Source of the DNA: Candidatus Avibacteroides excrementipullorum | GTDB taxonomy: Bacteria; Bacteroidota; Bacteroidia; Bacteroidales; Bacteroidaceae | Direction of reading: 5' to 3' | DNA length: 63,201 nt | Assembly (NCBI GenBank): GCA_018711405.1 | Contig: DVIH01000017.1 | Location: 1-63,201 of the forward strand | In this document: one piece after another, positions 7,435 to 15,209 of the stretch | How the letters are laid out: each line of letters starts with the position of its first letter | How positions within the stretch are numbered: the stretch's first letter is position 1 | The notes under the pieces: generated by a model | Database searches by the model: none | Seen by the model: the letters and a program-made list of their open reading frames with translations, nothing else | What the model was told of the DNA's origin: nothing | Translations under genes and position numbers: made by a program

Positions 7435-8856
7435 ATGAACAACACAGGAACGACAGACCGCCTGCTTGCCCTCATACGCGAAGGCAAGCCGCTGACACGT
7501 AGCGAACAGATCCACCTGACCGTGCTGCTGAGCATCCCGGCCATAATAACACAGCTGTCGTCCATTGCCATGCAATACATAGACGCCTCTATGGTGGGCA
7601 GTCTGGGGGCAAACGCATCAGCGTCCATAGGCCTGATGTCTACCAGCACATGGCTGTTCGGAGGACTGTGTTCGGCCGCAGCCATAGGTTTTTCAGTGCA
7701 GGTGGCACATTGCATAGGAGCGGGCGATTGGCAAAGGGCGCGTTCCGTATTGCGGCAGGGCATGACCGCCACACTGCTGTTCAGTCTGGTCATGGCCGCC
7801 ATAGGAAGCGGCATAAGCGGAGCTTTGCCACGATGGTTGGGAGGCGATGAGATAATACGCCGCGATGCTTCGCTCTACTTCCTCATATACTCGCTGTTCC
7901 TGCCTGCGTTGCAGATGAACTATCTGGCCGGAAGCATGCTGAGGTGCAGCGGCAACATGCGCGTGCCAAGCATGACGGGAGTGCTGATGTGCCTGCTCGA
8001 TGTGGTGTTCAACTTCTTCCTCATCTTCCCCTCGCGCCATGTGTCTTTATTCGGACAGCCGGTATTCATGCCCGGCGCAGGCATGGGAGTGGAAGGTGCG
8101 GCGCTCGGCACAGCCCTTGCCGAACTGACTGCCGCAGCAATACTGCTGTGGTATCTTTTTGCCCGTTCATCGGGACTGAACATAAGCAACTGGAAGCCTA
8201 AAGACTTCATGCCGCGCCTGCAAGTGCTGAAAAAAGCATTGCACATAGGGCTGCCCATGGGCGTGGAGCACACAGTCATCTGCGGCGCGCAAATCATGAC
8301 CACTGTCATAGTGGCCCCGCTGGGCATATTCTCCATAGCCGCCAATTCGTTTGCCATAACAGCCGAAAGCCTCTGCTACATGCCCGGCTACGGCATTGCC
8401 GATGCAGCCACCACCCTGATAGGACAGAGTCTCGGAGCCGGACGCAAGAAGCTTACCAAGAGCTTCGCATACATCACGGTATTCATGGGCATGGCGGTGA
8501 TGGGCATCATGGGAGTGGCCATGTACATCTTTGCACCGCAGATAATAGGCATAATGACTCCTGTAGAGGAAATAAGGGAATTGGGAGTGATGGCATTGCG
8601 CATAGAGGCGTTCGCAGAACCGATGTTCGCCGCAGCCATAGTGGCCTACGGAGTATTCGTGGGAGCGGCCAATACCCTTGTGCCTTGTCTGATGAACTTC
8701 TTCAGCATCTGGGCGGTACGCCTGTCGCTCGCAGCACTGCTCGCACCGTCTATGGGGCTGAAAGGCGTATGGATAGCCATGTGCGTGGAGCTTTGCTTCA
8801 GGGGTAGCATATTCCTGCTGAGACTGTGGAAAGGACGATGGATGAAAACCGCATGA
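7435..8856 (+). CDS. MATE family efflux transporter
   Basis: A 473-aa inner-membrane exporter of the MATE/NorM (polysaccharide-flippase superfamily) class, using an ion gradient to expel cationic compounds. The protein has twelve hydrophobic segments in two similar halves. The first half contains IPAIITQLSSIAMQYIDASMVG, shown here as IPAIITQLSSIAMQY plus IDASMVG, a MATE signature. The second half begins near LHIGLPMGVEHTVICG. It begins 15 bp after the DUF418 gene on the same strand. The substrate cannot be inferred. Confidence 0.93.
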   Translation: MNNTGTTDRLLALIREGKPLTRSEQIHLTVLLSIPAIITQLSSIAMQYIDASMVGSLGANASASIGLMSTSTWLFGGLCSAAAIGFSVQVAHCIGAGDWQRARSVLRQGMTATLLFSLVMAAIGSGISGALPRWLGGDEIIRRDASLYFLIYSLFLPALQMNYLAGSMLRCSGNMRVPSMTGVLMCLLDVVFNFFLIFPSRHVSLFGQPVFMPGAGMGVEGAALGTALAELTAAAILLWYLFARSSGLNISNWKPKDFMPRLQVLKKALHIGLPMGVEHTVICGAQIMTTVIVAPLGIFSIAANSFAITAESLCYMPGYGIADAATTLIGQSLGAGRKKLTKSFAYITVFMGMAVMGIMGVAMYIFAPQIIGIMTPVEEIRELGVMALRIEAFAEPMFAAAIVAYGVFVGAANTLVPCLMNFFSIWAVRLSLAALLAPSMGLKGVWIAMCVELCFRGSIFLLRLWKGRWMKTA

Positions 8857-8930
8857 CACGCTCCGCCATATTCAGTAATTAGGTTTATAACAACTGTAAT
8901 TTGTCTACACACCGGCACTACCATACATTA

Positions 8931-8938
8931 TATATTTG
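8931..8938 (+). promoter_or_regulatory. -7 promoter element before the DUF3737 gene
   Basis: TATATTTG fits TAnnTTTG and lies 109 bp upstream of the ATG at 9048. No convincing TTTG -33 element is found at 19-21 bp upstream. The rest of the 8857-9047 gap shows nothing else that I recognise. Confidence 0.4.
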
Positions 8939-9047
8939 CAATATGAAAAAAGAGACAAGACACATGAGACGGCTCCATTCGCAATGCCGACATTCATTGT
9001 GGCGCCTGTAACATTTGAAAATACAAACTACTAAAAACAGAACATAT

Positions 9048-9893
9048 ATGCAATTGATTAAAGACAAAGAGTTCGGCGGCGAACGCCCCCTGTTCGCCTC
9101 ACACGACCTGCATTTGGACAACGTGACCATACACGAAGGGGAATCGGCCATCAAAGAATGCAGCAACATCATAGCCACCAACTGCCGTTTCGAGGGCAAC
9201 TATCCATTCTGGCATGTACACGGCTTCACCATAGACCGCTGCTTCTTCGACGTAGGGGGACGCTCCGCACTGTGGTATTCCGACCACCTCAAAATGAAAG
9301 ACACGCGCATAGACGCACCCAAGATGTTCCGCGAGATGAACGACATCGACATTGAAAACGTAGAGATGAACGATGCCGATGAAGTGTTCTGGCGTTGCAA
9401 CAGGATAAACATAAAAAACCTGAAACTGCATGGGGGCACATACCCGTTCATGTTCAGCAACGACATCTACATAGACGGGTTGGAAAGCGACAGCAAATAC
9501 GTATTCCAATATGTGAAAAACGTGGAAATACACCACGCAAAAATCACCACCAAAGATGCATTTTGGGAAGTGGAGAACGTAACCGTCTATGACTCGGAAC
9601 TCAACGGCGAATACATAGGCTGGCACTCCAGGAATCTGCGTCTGGTGAACTGCCACATCACGGGCGAGCAGCCGCTGTGCTATGCGCACGACCTTATATT
9701 GGAAAACTGTACATTCGGCCCCGACTGCGACCGCGCATTCGAATACAGCAGCCTGCAAGCCACAATCAACAGCCCCATAACCAGCGTAAAGAACCCTCTC
9801 ACCGGATGCATCAGAGCCAAAAGCTTCGGAGAGATCATCATAGACGAGAATCTCAGAGCACCCGGCGATTGCAAGTTTGAAACAATGGAATAA
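9048..9893 (+). CDS. DUF3737 family protein (pectate-lyase-like repeats)
   Basis: A 281-aa cytoplasmic protein with no signal peptide. It is made of short repeated strands such as LHLDNVTIHEGES, NVEIHHAKITTKDAFWEVENV and LILENCTFGPDCDRAFEYS. This is the pattern of the DUF3737 family, which has a predicted right-handed beta-helix and no established function. The start MQLIKDKEFGGERPLFAS at 9048 matches how family members begin; an upstream in-frame ATG at 9015 is less likely. It is followed after 19 bp by an aminotransferase-like gene, an arrangement suggesting a shared transcript. Confidence 0.9.
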   Translation: MQLIKDKEFGGERPLFASHDLHLDNVTIHEGESAIKECSNIIATNCRFEGNYPFWHVHGFTIDRCFFDVGGRSALWYSDHLKMKDTRIDAPKMFREMNDIDIENVEMNDADEVFWRCNRINIKNLKLHGGTYPFMFSNDIYIDGLESDSKYVFQYVKNVEIHHAKITTKDAFWEVENVTVYDSELNGEYIGWHSRNLRLVNCHITGEQPLCYAHDLILENCTFGPDCDRAFEYSSLQATINSPITSVKNPLTGCIRAKSFGEIIIDENLRAPGDCKFETME

Positions 9894-9912
9894 TCACTCA
9901 CCACCGACTGTT

Positions 9913-11079
9913 ATGAAATACGACTTCGATGAAATAATCAACCGCCGCGGCACAAACTCATACAAATGGGACAGCGCGGCAGATGCCAATGTGCTGCCAA
10001 TGTGGGTGGCCGATATGGACTTCCGCACCGCTCCCGCCATTACCGATGCGCTGAAGCGAAGAGTGGAACACGGCATATTCGGCTATACGCGGGTACCCGA
10101 TGAATACTACAAAGCAGTGACCGCATGGTTCGCACGCCGCCACAATTGGCCGATACAAAAGGAATGGATGATATACACATCGGGCGTGGTACCTGCCATA
10201 TCGGCCGTCATCAAAGCATTGACCGTGCCGGGCGACAAGGTGCTGCTCCAGACACCGGTCTACAACTGCTTCTTCTCGTCCATACGCAACAACGGTTGCG
10301 AAATAGTGAGCAGCCCTCTCACCTATGCCGGCAACACATACGCCATAGACTTTGAAGACATGGAACGCAAGGCTGCGGACGACAAGGTAAAAGTCATGCT
10401 CCTGTGCAATCCGCACAATCCGGCGGGAAGAGTCTGGACAAAAGAGGAACTGACCCGAACAGGCGACATCTGCATGCGGCACGGCGTGACAGTCATTGCA
10501 GACGAAATACATTGCGAACTGGTATATCCGGGACACACATACACTCCGTTCGCGTCATTGTCGGAAGACTTTCTGAAACACTCCGTGACATGCGTATCGC
10601 CAAGCAAGGCTTTCAACATAGCCGGACTGCAAATAGCCAACATCATTGCAGCCGATGAAAACATACGACAACGCATAGACAAGGCAATAAACATCAATGA
10701 AGTATGCGATGTCAACCCGTTTGGAGTACTGGCCACCATAGCTGCCTACAACGATGGCGAAGAATGGCTCACGCAACTGTTGGAATACATTAACGGGAAC
10801 TACCTATGCATGAAAGACTTCTGCAAGGTTCACCTGCCGCAGTTCCCTATAGCCGAACTGGAAGGCACCTATCTGGTATGGATGGACTGCCGCGCCCTGC
10901 ATACTCCATCGGAAGAGCTGGAACACCGACTGGTCAATGAAGCCAGGCTATGGCTCAATGCCGGCACCATGTACGGTGCAGAGGGAGAAGGCTTCATGCG
11001 GTGGAACATAGCCTGCCCCCGAAAGCAGATGCTCGAAGGCCTGAAACGCTTCAAAGACTTTGCCGACCGCAACAAATAG
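9913..11079 (+). CDS. PatB/MalY family C-S lyase (PLP-dependent)
   Basis: Predicted cystathionine beta-lyase type enzyme, fold-type I PLP, cleaving C-S bonds of cystathionine or cysteine conjugates. It has 388 aa. Visible motifs: FGYTRVPDEYY near residue 57, CNPHNPAGRVW at 165-175, ADEIHCELVY at 197-206 with the PLP-interacting Asp, and the Schiff-base lysine K232 in SPSKAFNIAGLQ. The MalY-type start MKYDFDEIINRRGTNSYKWD fixes the ATG at 9913. A strong terminator follows directly. Confidence 0.92.
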   Translation: MKYDFDEIINRRGTNSYKWDSAADANVLPMWVADMDFRTAPAITDALKRRVEHGIFGYTRVPDEYYKAVTAWFARRHNWPIQKEWMIYTSGVVPAISAVIKALTVPGDKVLLQTPVYNCFFSSIRNNGCEIVSSPLTYAGNTYAIDFEDMERKAADDKVKVMLLCNPHNPAGRVWTKEELTRTGDICMRHGVTVIADEIHCELVYPGHTYTPFASLSEDFLKHSVTCVSPSKAFNIAGLQIANIIAADENIRQRIDKAININEVCDVNPFGVLATIAAYNDGEEWLTQLLEYINGNYLCMKDFCKVHLPQFPIAELEGTYLVWMDCRALHTPSEELEHRLVNEARLWLNAGTMYGAEGEGFMRWNIACPRKQMLEGLKRFKDFADRNK

Positions 11080-11112
11080 AAGACAAACCTGAACCCTACA
11101 CTATCTATCATC

Positions 11113-11149
11113 ACCGCCACTGATGCTTATCCGGTCAGTGGCGGTTTTT
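11113..11149 (+). terminator. intrinsic terminator of the C-S lyase transcript
   Basis: ACCGCCACTGA (11113-11123) pairs perfectly with TCAGTGGCGGT (11135-11145) across an 11-nt loop and runs into TTTTC. Confidence 0.9.
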
Positions 11150-11359
11150 CTAAGGCTCTTTCAGCACCTGCCAGTACCCTCCCTTGTCCGGCCCGACACG
11201 CCTTATAAGCCCTTCGGCTTTAAGCCTGGCCAGCTGTTTCTCCACAGCTTTGGCTGTAATGCCTATATGCCCGGCAAGGGAGGCAGCGCTCAAAGAACCA
11301 TCCTGAAGAAGCAACGAAATGATTTTCTCCCTACTTTTCACCTTTTTCTCCCCACTTCC
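11150..11359 (-). pseudogene. 3' remnant of an AlbA/RecG-like (divergent AAA) protein: winged-helix C-terminus
   Basis: The last 69 codons read KKVKSREKIISLLLQDG, SLAGHIGITAKAVEKQLARL and IRRVGPDKGGYWQVL in sequence. This is the winged-helix domain found at the C-terminus of putative DNA-binding proteins with an AlbA_2/divergent-AAA domain, where it often follows SGEK-rich linkers (here RSGEKTQGSGEK just upstream). The open frame continues to 11593, but the upstream part is not homologous and overlaps the trp leader. The main catalytic part of the gene is missing, so this is a decayed 3' end. Confidence 0.6.
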
Positions 11360-11423
11360 CTGAGTTTTCTCCCCACTTCGGATAAAAAAGACGATAAACA
11401 AGGCAATTTTTACCGAAAAAAGT

Positions 11424-11453
11424 TTTGCCCTATCATTTTTATCACTACATTTG
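11424..11453 (+). promoter_or_regulatory. promoter of the trp leader / trpB transcript
   Basis: TTTG at 11424-11427 and TACATTTG at 11446-11453, spaced by 18 bp, approximate the Bacteroidota consensus TTTG-N19-TAnnTTTG. The leader ORF starts 26 bp further on. Confidence 0.55.
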
Positions 11454-11479
11454 GCGCAGGACAAAACCCCAAGCATAAT

Positions 11480-11581
11480 ATGACACGCTTCACAAACAAC
11501 GCAAACCTTTGGTGGCGTCTCTGCAATCATAAAAATTGTAGAGAAAAGCGGTCGTGCGCAAAGGTGTCGCAACAAATATAA
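11480..11581 (+). CDS. trpL: trp leader peptide (33 aa, tandem Trp codons)
   Basis: A 33-codon ORF that begins MTRFTNNANLWWRLCNH, with two adjacent TGG codons at 11510-11515 and a TAA stop at 11579-11581. It sits between a promoter-like element (11424-11453) and an intrinsic terminator (11614-11648) directly upstream of trpB. This is the arrangement of ribosome-mediated tryptophan attenuation: stalling at the Trp codons when charged tRNA-Trp is scarce would prevent the terminator from forming. A second small hairpin (GGTGTC/GACACC, about 11562-11588) overlaps the stop codon. I could not identify the antiterminator pairing. The peptide itself is expected to have no function. Confidence 0.75.
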   Translation: MTRFTNNANLWWRLCNHKNCREKRSCAKVSQQI

Positions 11582-11613
11582 GGACACCTCCACTTGTTAA
11601 TATTTTTTACGAA

Positions 11614-11648
11614 AAAGGCTGCTGTACTTTACGGCGGCCTTTTTTGTT
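11614..11648 (+). terminator. attenuator hairpin upstream of trpB
   Basis: AAAGGCTGC (11614-11622) pairs with GCGGCCTTT (11634-11642, one G-U pair) across an 11-nt loop and runs into a T-rich tract. It ends about 40 bp before the trpB ATG, so it must be read through for trpB expression. Confidence 0.8.
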
Positions 11649-11685
11649 TGCCCTATATCACAATCAACTTAAAAAGAAAAACATC

Positions 11686-12867
11686 ATGAAAAGTTATCAA
11701 GTCAGTAAAAAAGGTTATTACGGAGCATTCGGAGGCGTGTTCGTGCCGGAAACGCTCCGCCCGTGCGTGGAACAGCTCAGAGACTCATACCTGCGCATCA
11801 TGAAAAGCAAGGTATTCAAAGACGAGTTTCACCGGCTGCTGCGCGACTATGTGGGGCGTCCCACCCCGCTCACTCCGGCCAAAAGCCTGTCGGAAAGATA
11901 CGGATGCCGCATCTATCTGAAACGAGAAGACCTGAACCACACCGGAGCGCACAAGATAAACAACGCCATAGGCCAGGCTCTCATAGCGCGACACATGGGC
12001 AAAAGACGCATCATTGCCGAAACCGGAGCAGGCCAGCACGGAGTGGCCGCAGCCACAGTATGTGCACTGCTCGGCATGGAATGCACAGTCTACATGGGTA
12101 AAGCCGACATGGAGCGGCAACATGCCAACGTGCAACGCATGAAGATGCTGGGAGCCAAAGTAGTAGCAGCCGCATCGGGAAGCATGACACTGAAAGATGC
12201 CACCAACGAAGCCATAGACGAATGGAGCAGCCATCCGGCCGACACATACTACATGATAGGTTCGGCTGTAGGCCCGCACCCGTACCCCGACATGGTGGCA
12301 CGCCTGCAATCGGTCATAAGCAAAGAGATAAAAAAGCAGCTCAGGGAACATGAAGGCCGCGACTATCCCGACTACCTCATAGCCTGCATCGGAGGAGGCA
12401 GCAACGCGGCAGGCACCATATACCACTACATTGACGACAAGCGCGTGCAAATAGTGTTGGCCGAAGCAGCAGGCAAAGGCACCGACACACCATTTTCGGC
12501 GGCAACGATACATTTGGGCAGACCTGGAGTGCTGCACGGCGCACACACACTGGTGATGCAGGATGACAACGGCACAGTGGCCGAACCGTACTCCATCTCG
12601 GCAGGACTGGACTATCCCGGCATAGGCCCCATGCACGCCGACCTCGCCATGCGGCACCGAACCACCGTTCTCGCCATAAACGATGATGAAGCAGTGAAAG
12701 CCGCCCTTGCACTGACCCGCACAGAGGGGATAATACCGGCATTGGAATCAGCCCACGCACTCGGAGCACTCGACCATCTGAATTTCCGTCCTGACGACAT
12801 AGCGGTACTGACCGTATCGGGGCGTGGCGACAAGGACATGGACACATATCTGAAACACATAGAGTAA
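11686..12867 (+). CDS. trpB: TrpB, tryptophan synthase beta chain
   Basis: TrpB condenses indole with L-serine to make tryptophan, using PLP. It has 393 aa, the normal TrpB1 length, and begins at MKSYQVSKKGYYGAFGGVFV. The PLP lysine is K90 in HTGAHKINNAI. ETGAGQHG at 112-119 and the phosphate-binding IGGGSNAAG loop are intact. The gene stands alone: no trpA or other trp gene is adjacent, although the upstream leader peptide and attenuator show tryptophan-responsive control. Array B lies between it and argS. Confidence 0.96.
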   Translation: MKSYQVSKKGYYGAFGGVFVPETLRPCVEQLRDSYLRIMKSKVFKDEFHRLLRDYVGRPTPLTPAKSLSERYGCRIYLKREDLNHTGAHKINNAIGQALIARHMGKRRIIAETGAGQHGVAAATVCALLGMECTVYMGKADMERQHANVQRMKMLGAKVVAAASGSMTLKDATNEAIDEWSSHPADTYYMIGSAVGPHPYPDMVARLQSVISKEIKKQLREHEGRDYPDYLIACIGGGSNAAGTIYHYIDDKRVQIVLAEAAGKGTDTPFSAATIHLGRPGVLHGAHTLVMQDDNGTVAEPYSISAGLDYPGIGPMHADLAMRHRTTVLAINDDEAVKAALALTRTEGIIPALESAHALGALDHLNFRPDDIAVLTVSGRGDKDMDTYLKHIE

Positions 12868-12904
12868 CCCGCTGTCAATCAACATACATTACATATCAGA
12901 AAAA

Positions 12905-12994
12905 GATGTGCGCCATCTTCGGCAAAGATATACGCCATCCCGGGCAAAGATGGCGCACATCCCGGGCAGGGATCGAGCCGATCCCCGGCGGGGG
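12905..12994. repeat. 22-bp-period intergenic array B (4 units)
   Basis: Cores begin at 12905 (GATGTGCGCCATC), 12927 (GATATACGCCATC), 12949 (GATGGCGCACATC) and 12971 (GATCGAGCCGATC), with spacers TTCGGCAAA, CCGGGCAAA and CCGGGCAGG and a tail ending GCGGGGG. Order a, a, a', b, the same as array A. The left edge is five A residues (12900-12904). On the minus strand, coming from argS, core 3 and core 1 are complementary and the last arm runs into TTTTT. It lies between convergent trpB and argS. Confidence 0.95.
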
Positions 12995-13090
12995 TGCAAA
13001 GAGCTATTCCTGCATTGTATAAAAAACGGCCACAAACCAATATGTGACCGCACGATTTTATTCCATATTTCATAAACCGAACTATGCCTT

Positions 13091-13177
13091 TCAACCTTTT
13101 TTGGATTCTATCTTCTTGATGAATCTTGCCGGATTTCCACCCACGACAGTATAAGGCGGCACATCGTGGGTGACCAT
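13091..13177 (-). pseudogene. C-terminal remnant of a hexapeptide acetyltransferase
   Basis: Read on the minus strand, 28 codons encode MVTHDVPPYTVVGG, NPARFIKKI and a short charged tail. VTHDVPPYTVVGGNPA is the final coil and C-terminal signature of left-handed beta-helix acetyltransferases of the VatB/CatB and LacA type. Sequence upstream of it in the same frame is not homologous and contains the argS terminator, so the rest of the gene is lost. It is not a copy of the nearby intact acetyltransferase, whose end differs (VAPRTIAGGIPA). Confidence 0.6.
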
Positions 13178-13183
13178 GAGAAA

Positions 13184-13211
13184 AGGGGCAGCCCGCACAC
13201 GGGCAACCCCT
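13184..13211 (-). terminator. intrinsic terminator of argS
   Basis: CGGGC and CCCCT arms pair with GCCCG and AGGGG (13184-13195 with 13200-13211, small internal asymmetry). On the minus strand the stem runs into TTTT. It lies 27 bp downstream of the argS stop. Confidence 0.75.
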
Positions 13212-13238
13212 CCGAAATCTAATCTACATATATGACAA

Positions 13239-15026
13239 TCACATCCTTTCGGGCACTTCTATGCCGAGCAGCCCCATTGCAAGCGATATGATCTTGCCGA
13301 TGTTGGCCGAGAGCATCAGGCGGAAGTCTCTCAAACCGGCATTCTGCTCGCGCAAGATGGAGTAGTCGTGATAGAACTGATTGTATTCCTTCACCAAGTC
13401 ATACGCATAGTTGGCTATGGCGGCAGGGTTGTAGTCTGTTCCGGCTTGTCTGACCACATTTTCAAAATCGGCTATCATCTGTATAAGTCCTTCTTCCTTA
13501 GTCGTCAGGCTTATGCTCCTGTCGAGTTTCTCAGGTTTTGCGAGTCCGGTTTCCGCCGCCTTGCGCAACACCGACTGTATGCGGGCATATGCATACTGTA
13601 TGAAAGGGCCGGTATTGCCGTTGAAGTCTATGGACTCTTTGGGGTTGAATGTCATGTTTTTGGTGGCATCCACTTTCAGTATGAAATATTTCAATGCACC
13701 AAGCCCTACTATTCTCGATATTTCCGCAGCCTCATCCGGCTCATAAGAAGCGAGTTTCTCCGAAGAAGAGTCTTTTGCCGTTTCTATCATCTTGTCCATA
13801 AGGTCGTCGGCATCGACCACCGTCCCCTCGCGTGACTTCATCTTGCCTTCTGGCAGTTCCACCATGCCATAGGAGAAATGCACGAGGTCTTTGCCCCATT
13901 CAAATCCGAGTTTGTCGAGCAATATGGACAGTACTTGGAAATGATAATTCTGCTCATTACCCACCACATATATCATCTTGTTTATGGGGTAATCTTTGAA
14001 ACGCATCTCGGCCGTTCCGATGTCTTGCGTCATGTACACCGAAGTGCCGTCCGAACGCAGCAACAATTTCTCGTCAAGGCCTTCGGGCTTGAGGTCTGCC
14101 CACACGGAACAGTCTTCACGCCTGTAGAATATGCCTTTATCCAATCCGTTCAAGACCTGACGTTTGCCTTCGAGATAGGTCTGCGATTCATAATATATCT
14201 TGTCGAAAGACACACCCAGCCTTTTGTAAGTCTCATCGAAACCGGCATAGACCCATTCGTTCATCATGTTCCACAAAGCCCTGACCTGCGGGTCTCCCGC
14301 TTCCCATTTCACCAGCATCTCCCTCGCCTCCTGCATCAATGCGGAATGCTGTTCGGCCTCCTCCTTAGTCATGCCCGAAGCCATGAGCTGCTCAAGTTCC
14401 GCCTTGTAATGCTTGTCGAATGCCACATAATAGTCGCCCACCAGATGGTCGCCTTTCTTGCCCGAAGAGGCCGGAGTCTCGCCATTGCCGTATTTCTGCC
14501 ATGCCAACATGGACTTGCAGATATGTATTCCTCTGTCGTTTACGATGTTAGTCCGCACCACCCTGTTGCCGTTGGCCTCCATGATGTTCGACACCGCCCA
14601 ACCGAGCAATATGTTTCTCATATGCCCCAGATGAAGCGGTTTGTTAGTGTTGGGCGAGGAGTATTCCACCATTACCAGCGGCGCATCCTTGCCCGGTTTC
14701 TTTATACCGTATTTTTCCTGCGCATTGATATCCTCCAAAACGTCTATCCAACAGCCGGCCGAGACAGTCAGGTTGAGGAAACCTTTTATGACATTGTATC
14801 CGGAGATTGCAGGCTCCGCCGACATAAGACATTCCCCTATCTGACGCCCCGTGTCTTCCGGGCTTTTCCTGGAAATCCTTACAAAAGGAAATACCACAAG
14901 CGTGAGATGCCCTTCAAATTCCTTTTTCGTCTTTTGCAGCTGCACATCCTTTTCCGCAATATCTTCACCGTAAAGTTCCTTGACCGCCATGACCACAGAT
15001 GCGGCTATTCTCTGCTCTATTTTCAT
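13239..15026 (-). CDS. argS: arginyl-tRNA synthetase
   Basis: Class I aminoacyl-tRNA synthetase that charges tRNA-Arg. It has 595 aa. An N-terminal additional domain is present at about residues 1-90. The HIGH motif is seen as HLGH in NTNKPLHLGHMRNIL and the KMSKS-like loop as GKMKSREGT. The DALR anticodon-binding domain ends in the family tail LLSANIGKIISLAMGLLGIEVPERM (here GLLGIEVPERM). It is monocistronic, with its own promoter and terminator. Confidence 0.98.
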   Translation of the reverse strand: MKIEQRIAASVVMAVKELYGEDIAEKDVQLQKTKKEFEGHLTLVVFPFVRISRKSPEDTGRQIGECLMSAEPAISGYNVIKGFLNLTVSAGCWIDVLEDINAQEKYGIKKPGKDAPLVMVEYSSPNTNKPLHLGHMRNILLGWAVSNIMEANGNRVVRTNIVNDRGIHICKSMLAWQKYGNGETPASSGKKGDHLVGDYYVAFDKHYKAELEQLMASGMTKEEAEQHSALMQEAREMLVKWEAGDPQVRALWNMMNEWVYAGFDETYKRLGVSFDKIYYESQTYLEGKRQVLNGLDKGIFYRREDCSVWADLKPEGLDEKLLLRSDGTSVYMTQDIGTAEMRFKDYPINKMIYVVGNEQNYHFQVLSILLDKLGFEWGKDLVHFSYGMVELPEGKMKSREGTVVDADDLMDKMIETAKDSSSEKLASYEPDEAAEISRIVGLGALKYFILKVDATKNMTFNPKESIDFNGNTGPFIQYAYARIQSVLRKAAETGLAKPEKLDRSISLTTKEEGLIQMIADFENVVRQAGTDYNPAAIANYAYDLVKEYNQFYHDYSILREQNAGLRDFRLMLSANIGKIISLAMGLLGIEVPERM

Positions 15027-15070
15027 TTCTGATACGTAATATATTTAGTTGCAAGTTCTTATTTGTCATG

Positions 15071-15078
15071 CAAAGATA
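15071..15078 (-). promoter_or_regulatory. -7 promoter element of argS
   Basis: On the minus strand TATCTTTG fits TAnnTTTG, 44 bp upstream of the argS ATG. A weak TTCG lies about 20 bp further upstream where a TTTG -33 would be expected. Confidence 0.5.
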
Positions 15079-15209
15079 AATCAAAATCATGTAACGAAAT
15101 GAATAAACTATACTCATTTTGAGTAAAAACAAAAACAAACCAGCCATATTGTAAACCGGACGCATATTTTTATTACTTTCGTCAAAAGAACCAAAAGCAT
15201 AAATCGGAC

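Noticed and set aside
8943-9011. A 22-codon ORF just after the -7 box upstream of the DUF3737 gene.
   Set aside because: Its ATG would coincide with the expected transcription start, and the peptide is short and basic with no signal. I have no support for translation.
11360-11593. The minus-strand frame upstream of the winged-helix remnant as part of a real 147-aa protein.
   Set aside because: This portion overlaps the trp promoter and leader, is not homologous to anything I recognise, and precedes the recognisable domain only by chance continuity.
13878-15032. A long plus-strand open frame opposite argS.
   Set aside because: It is a shadow of the argS coding sequence. The real gene is complete on the minus strand.
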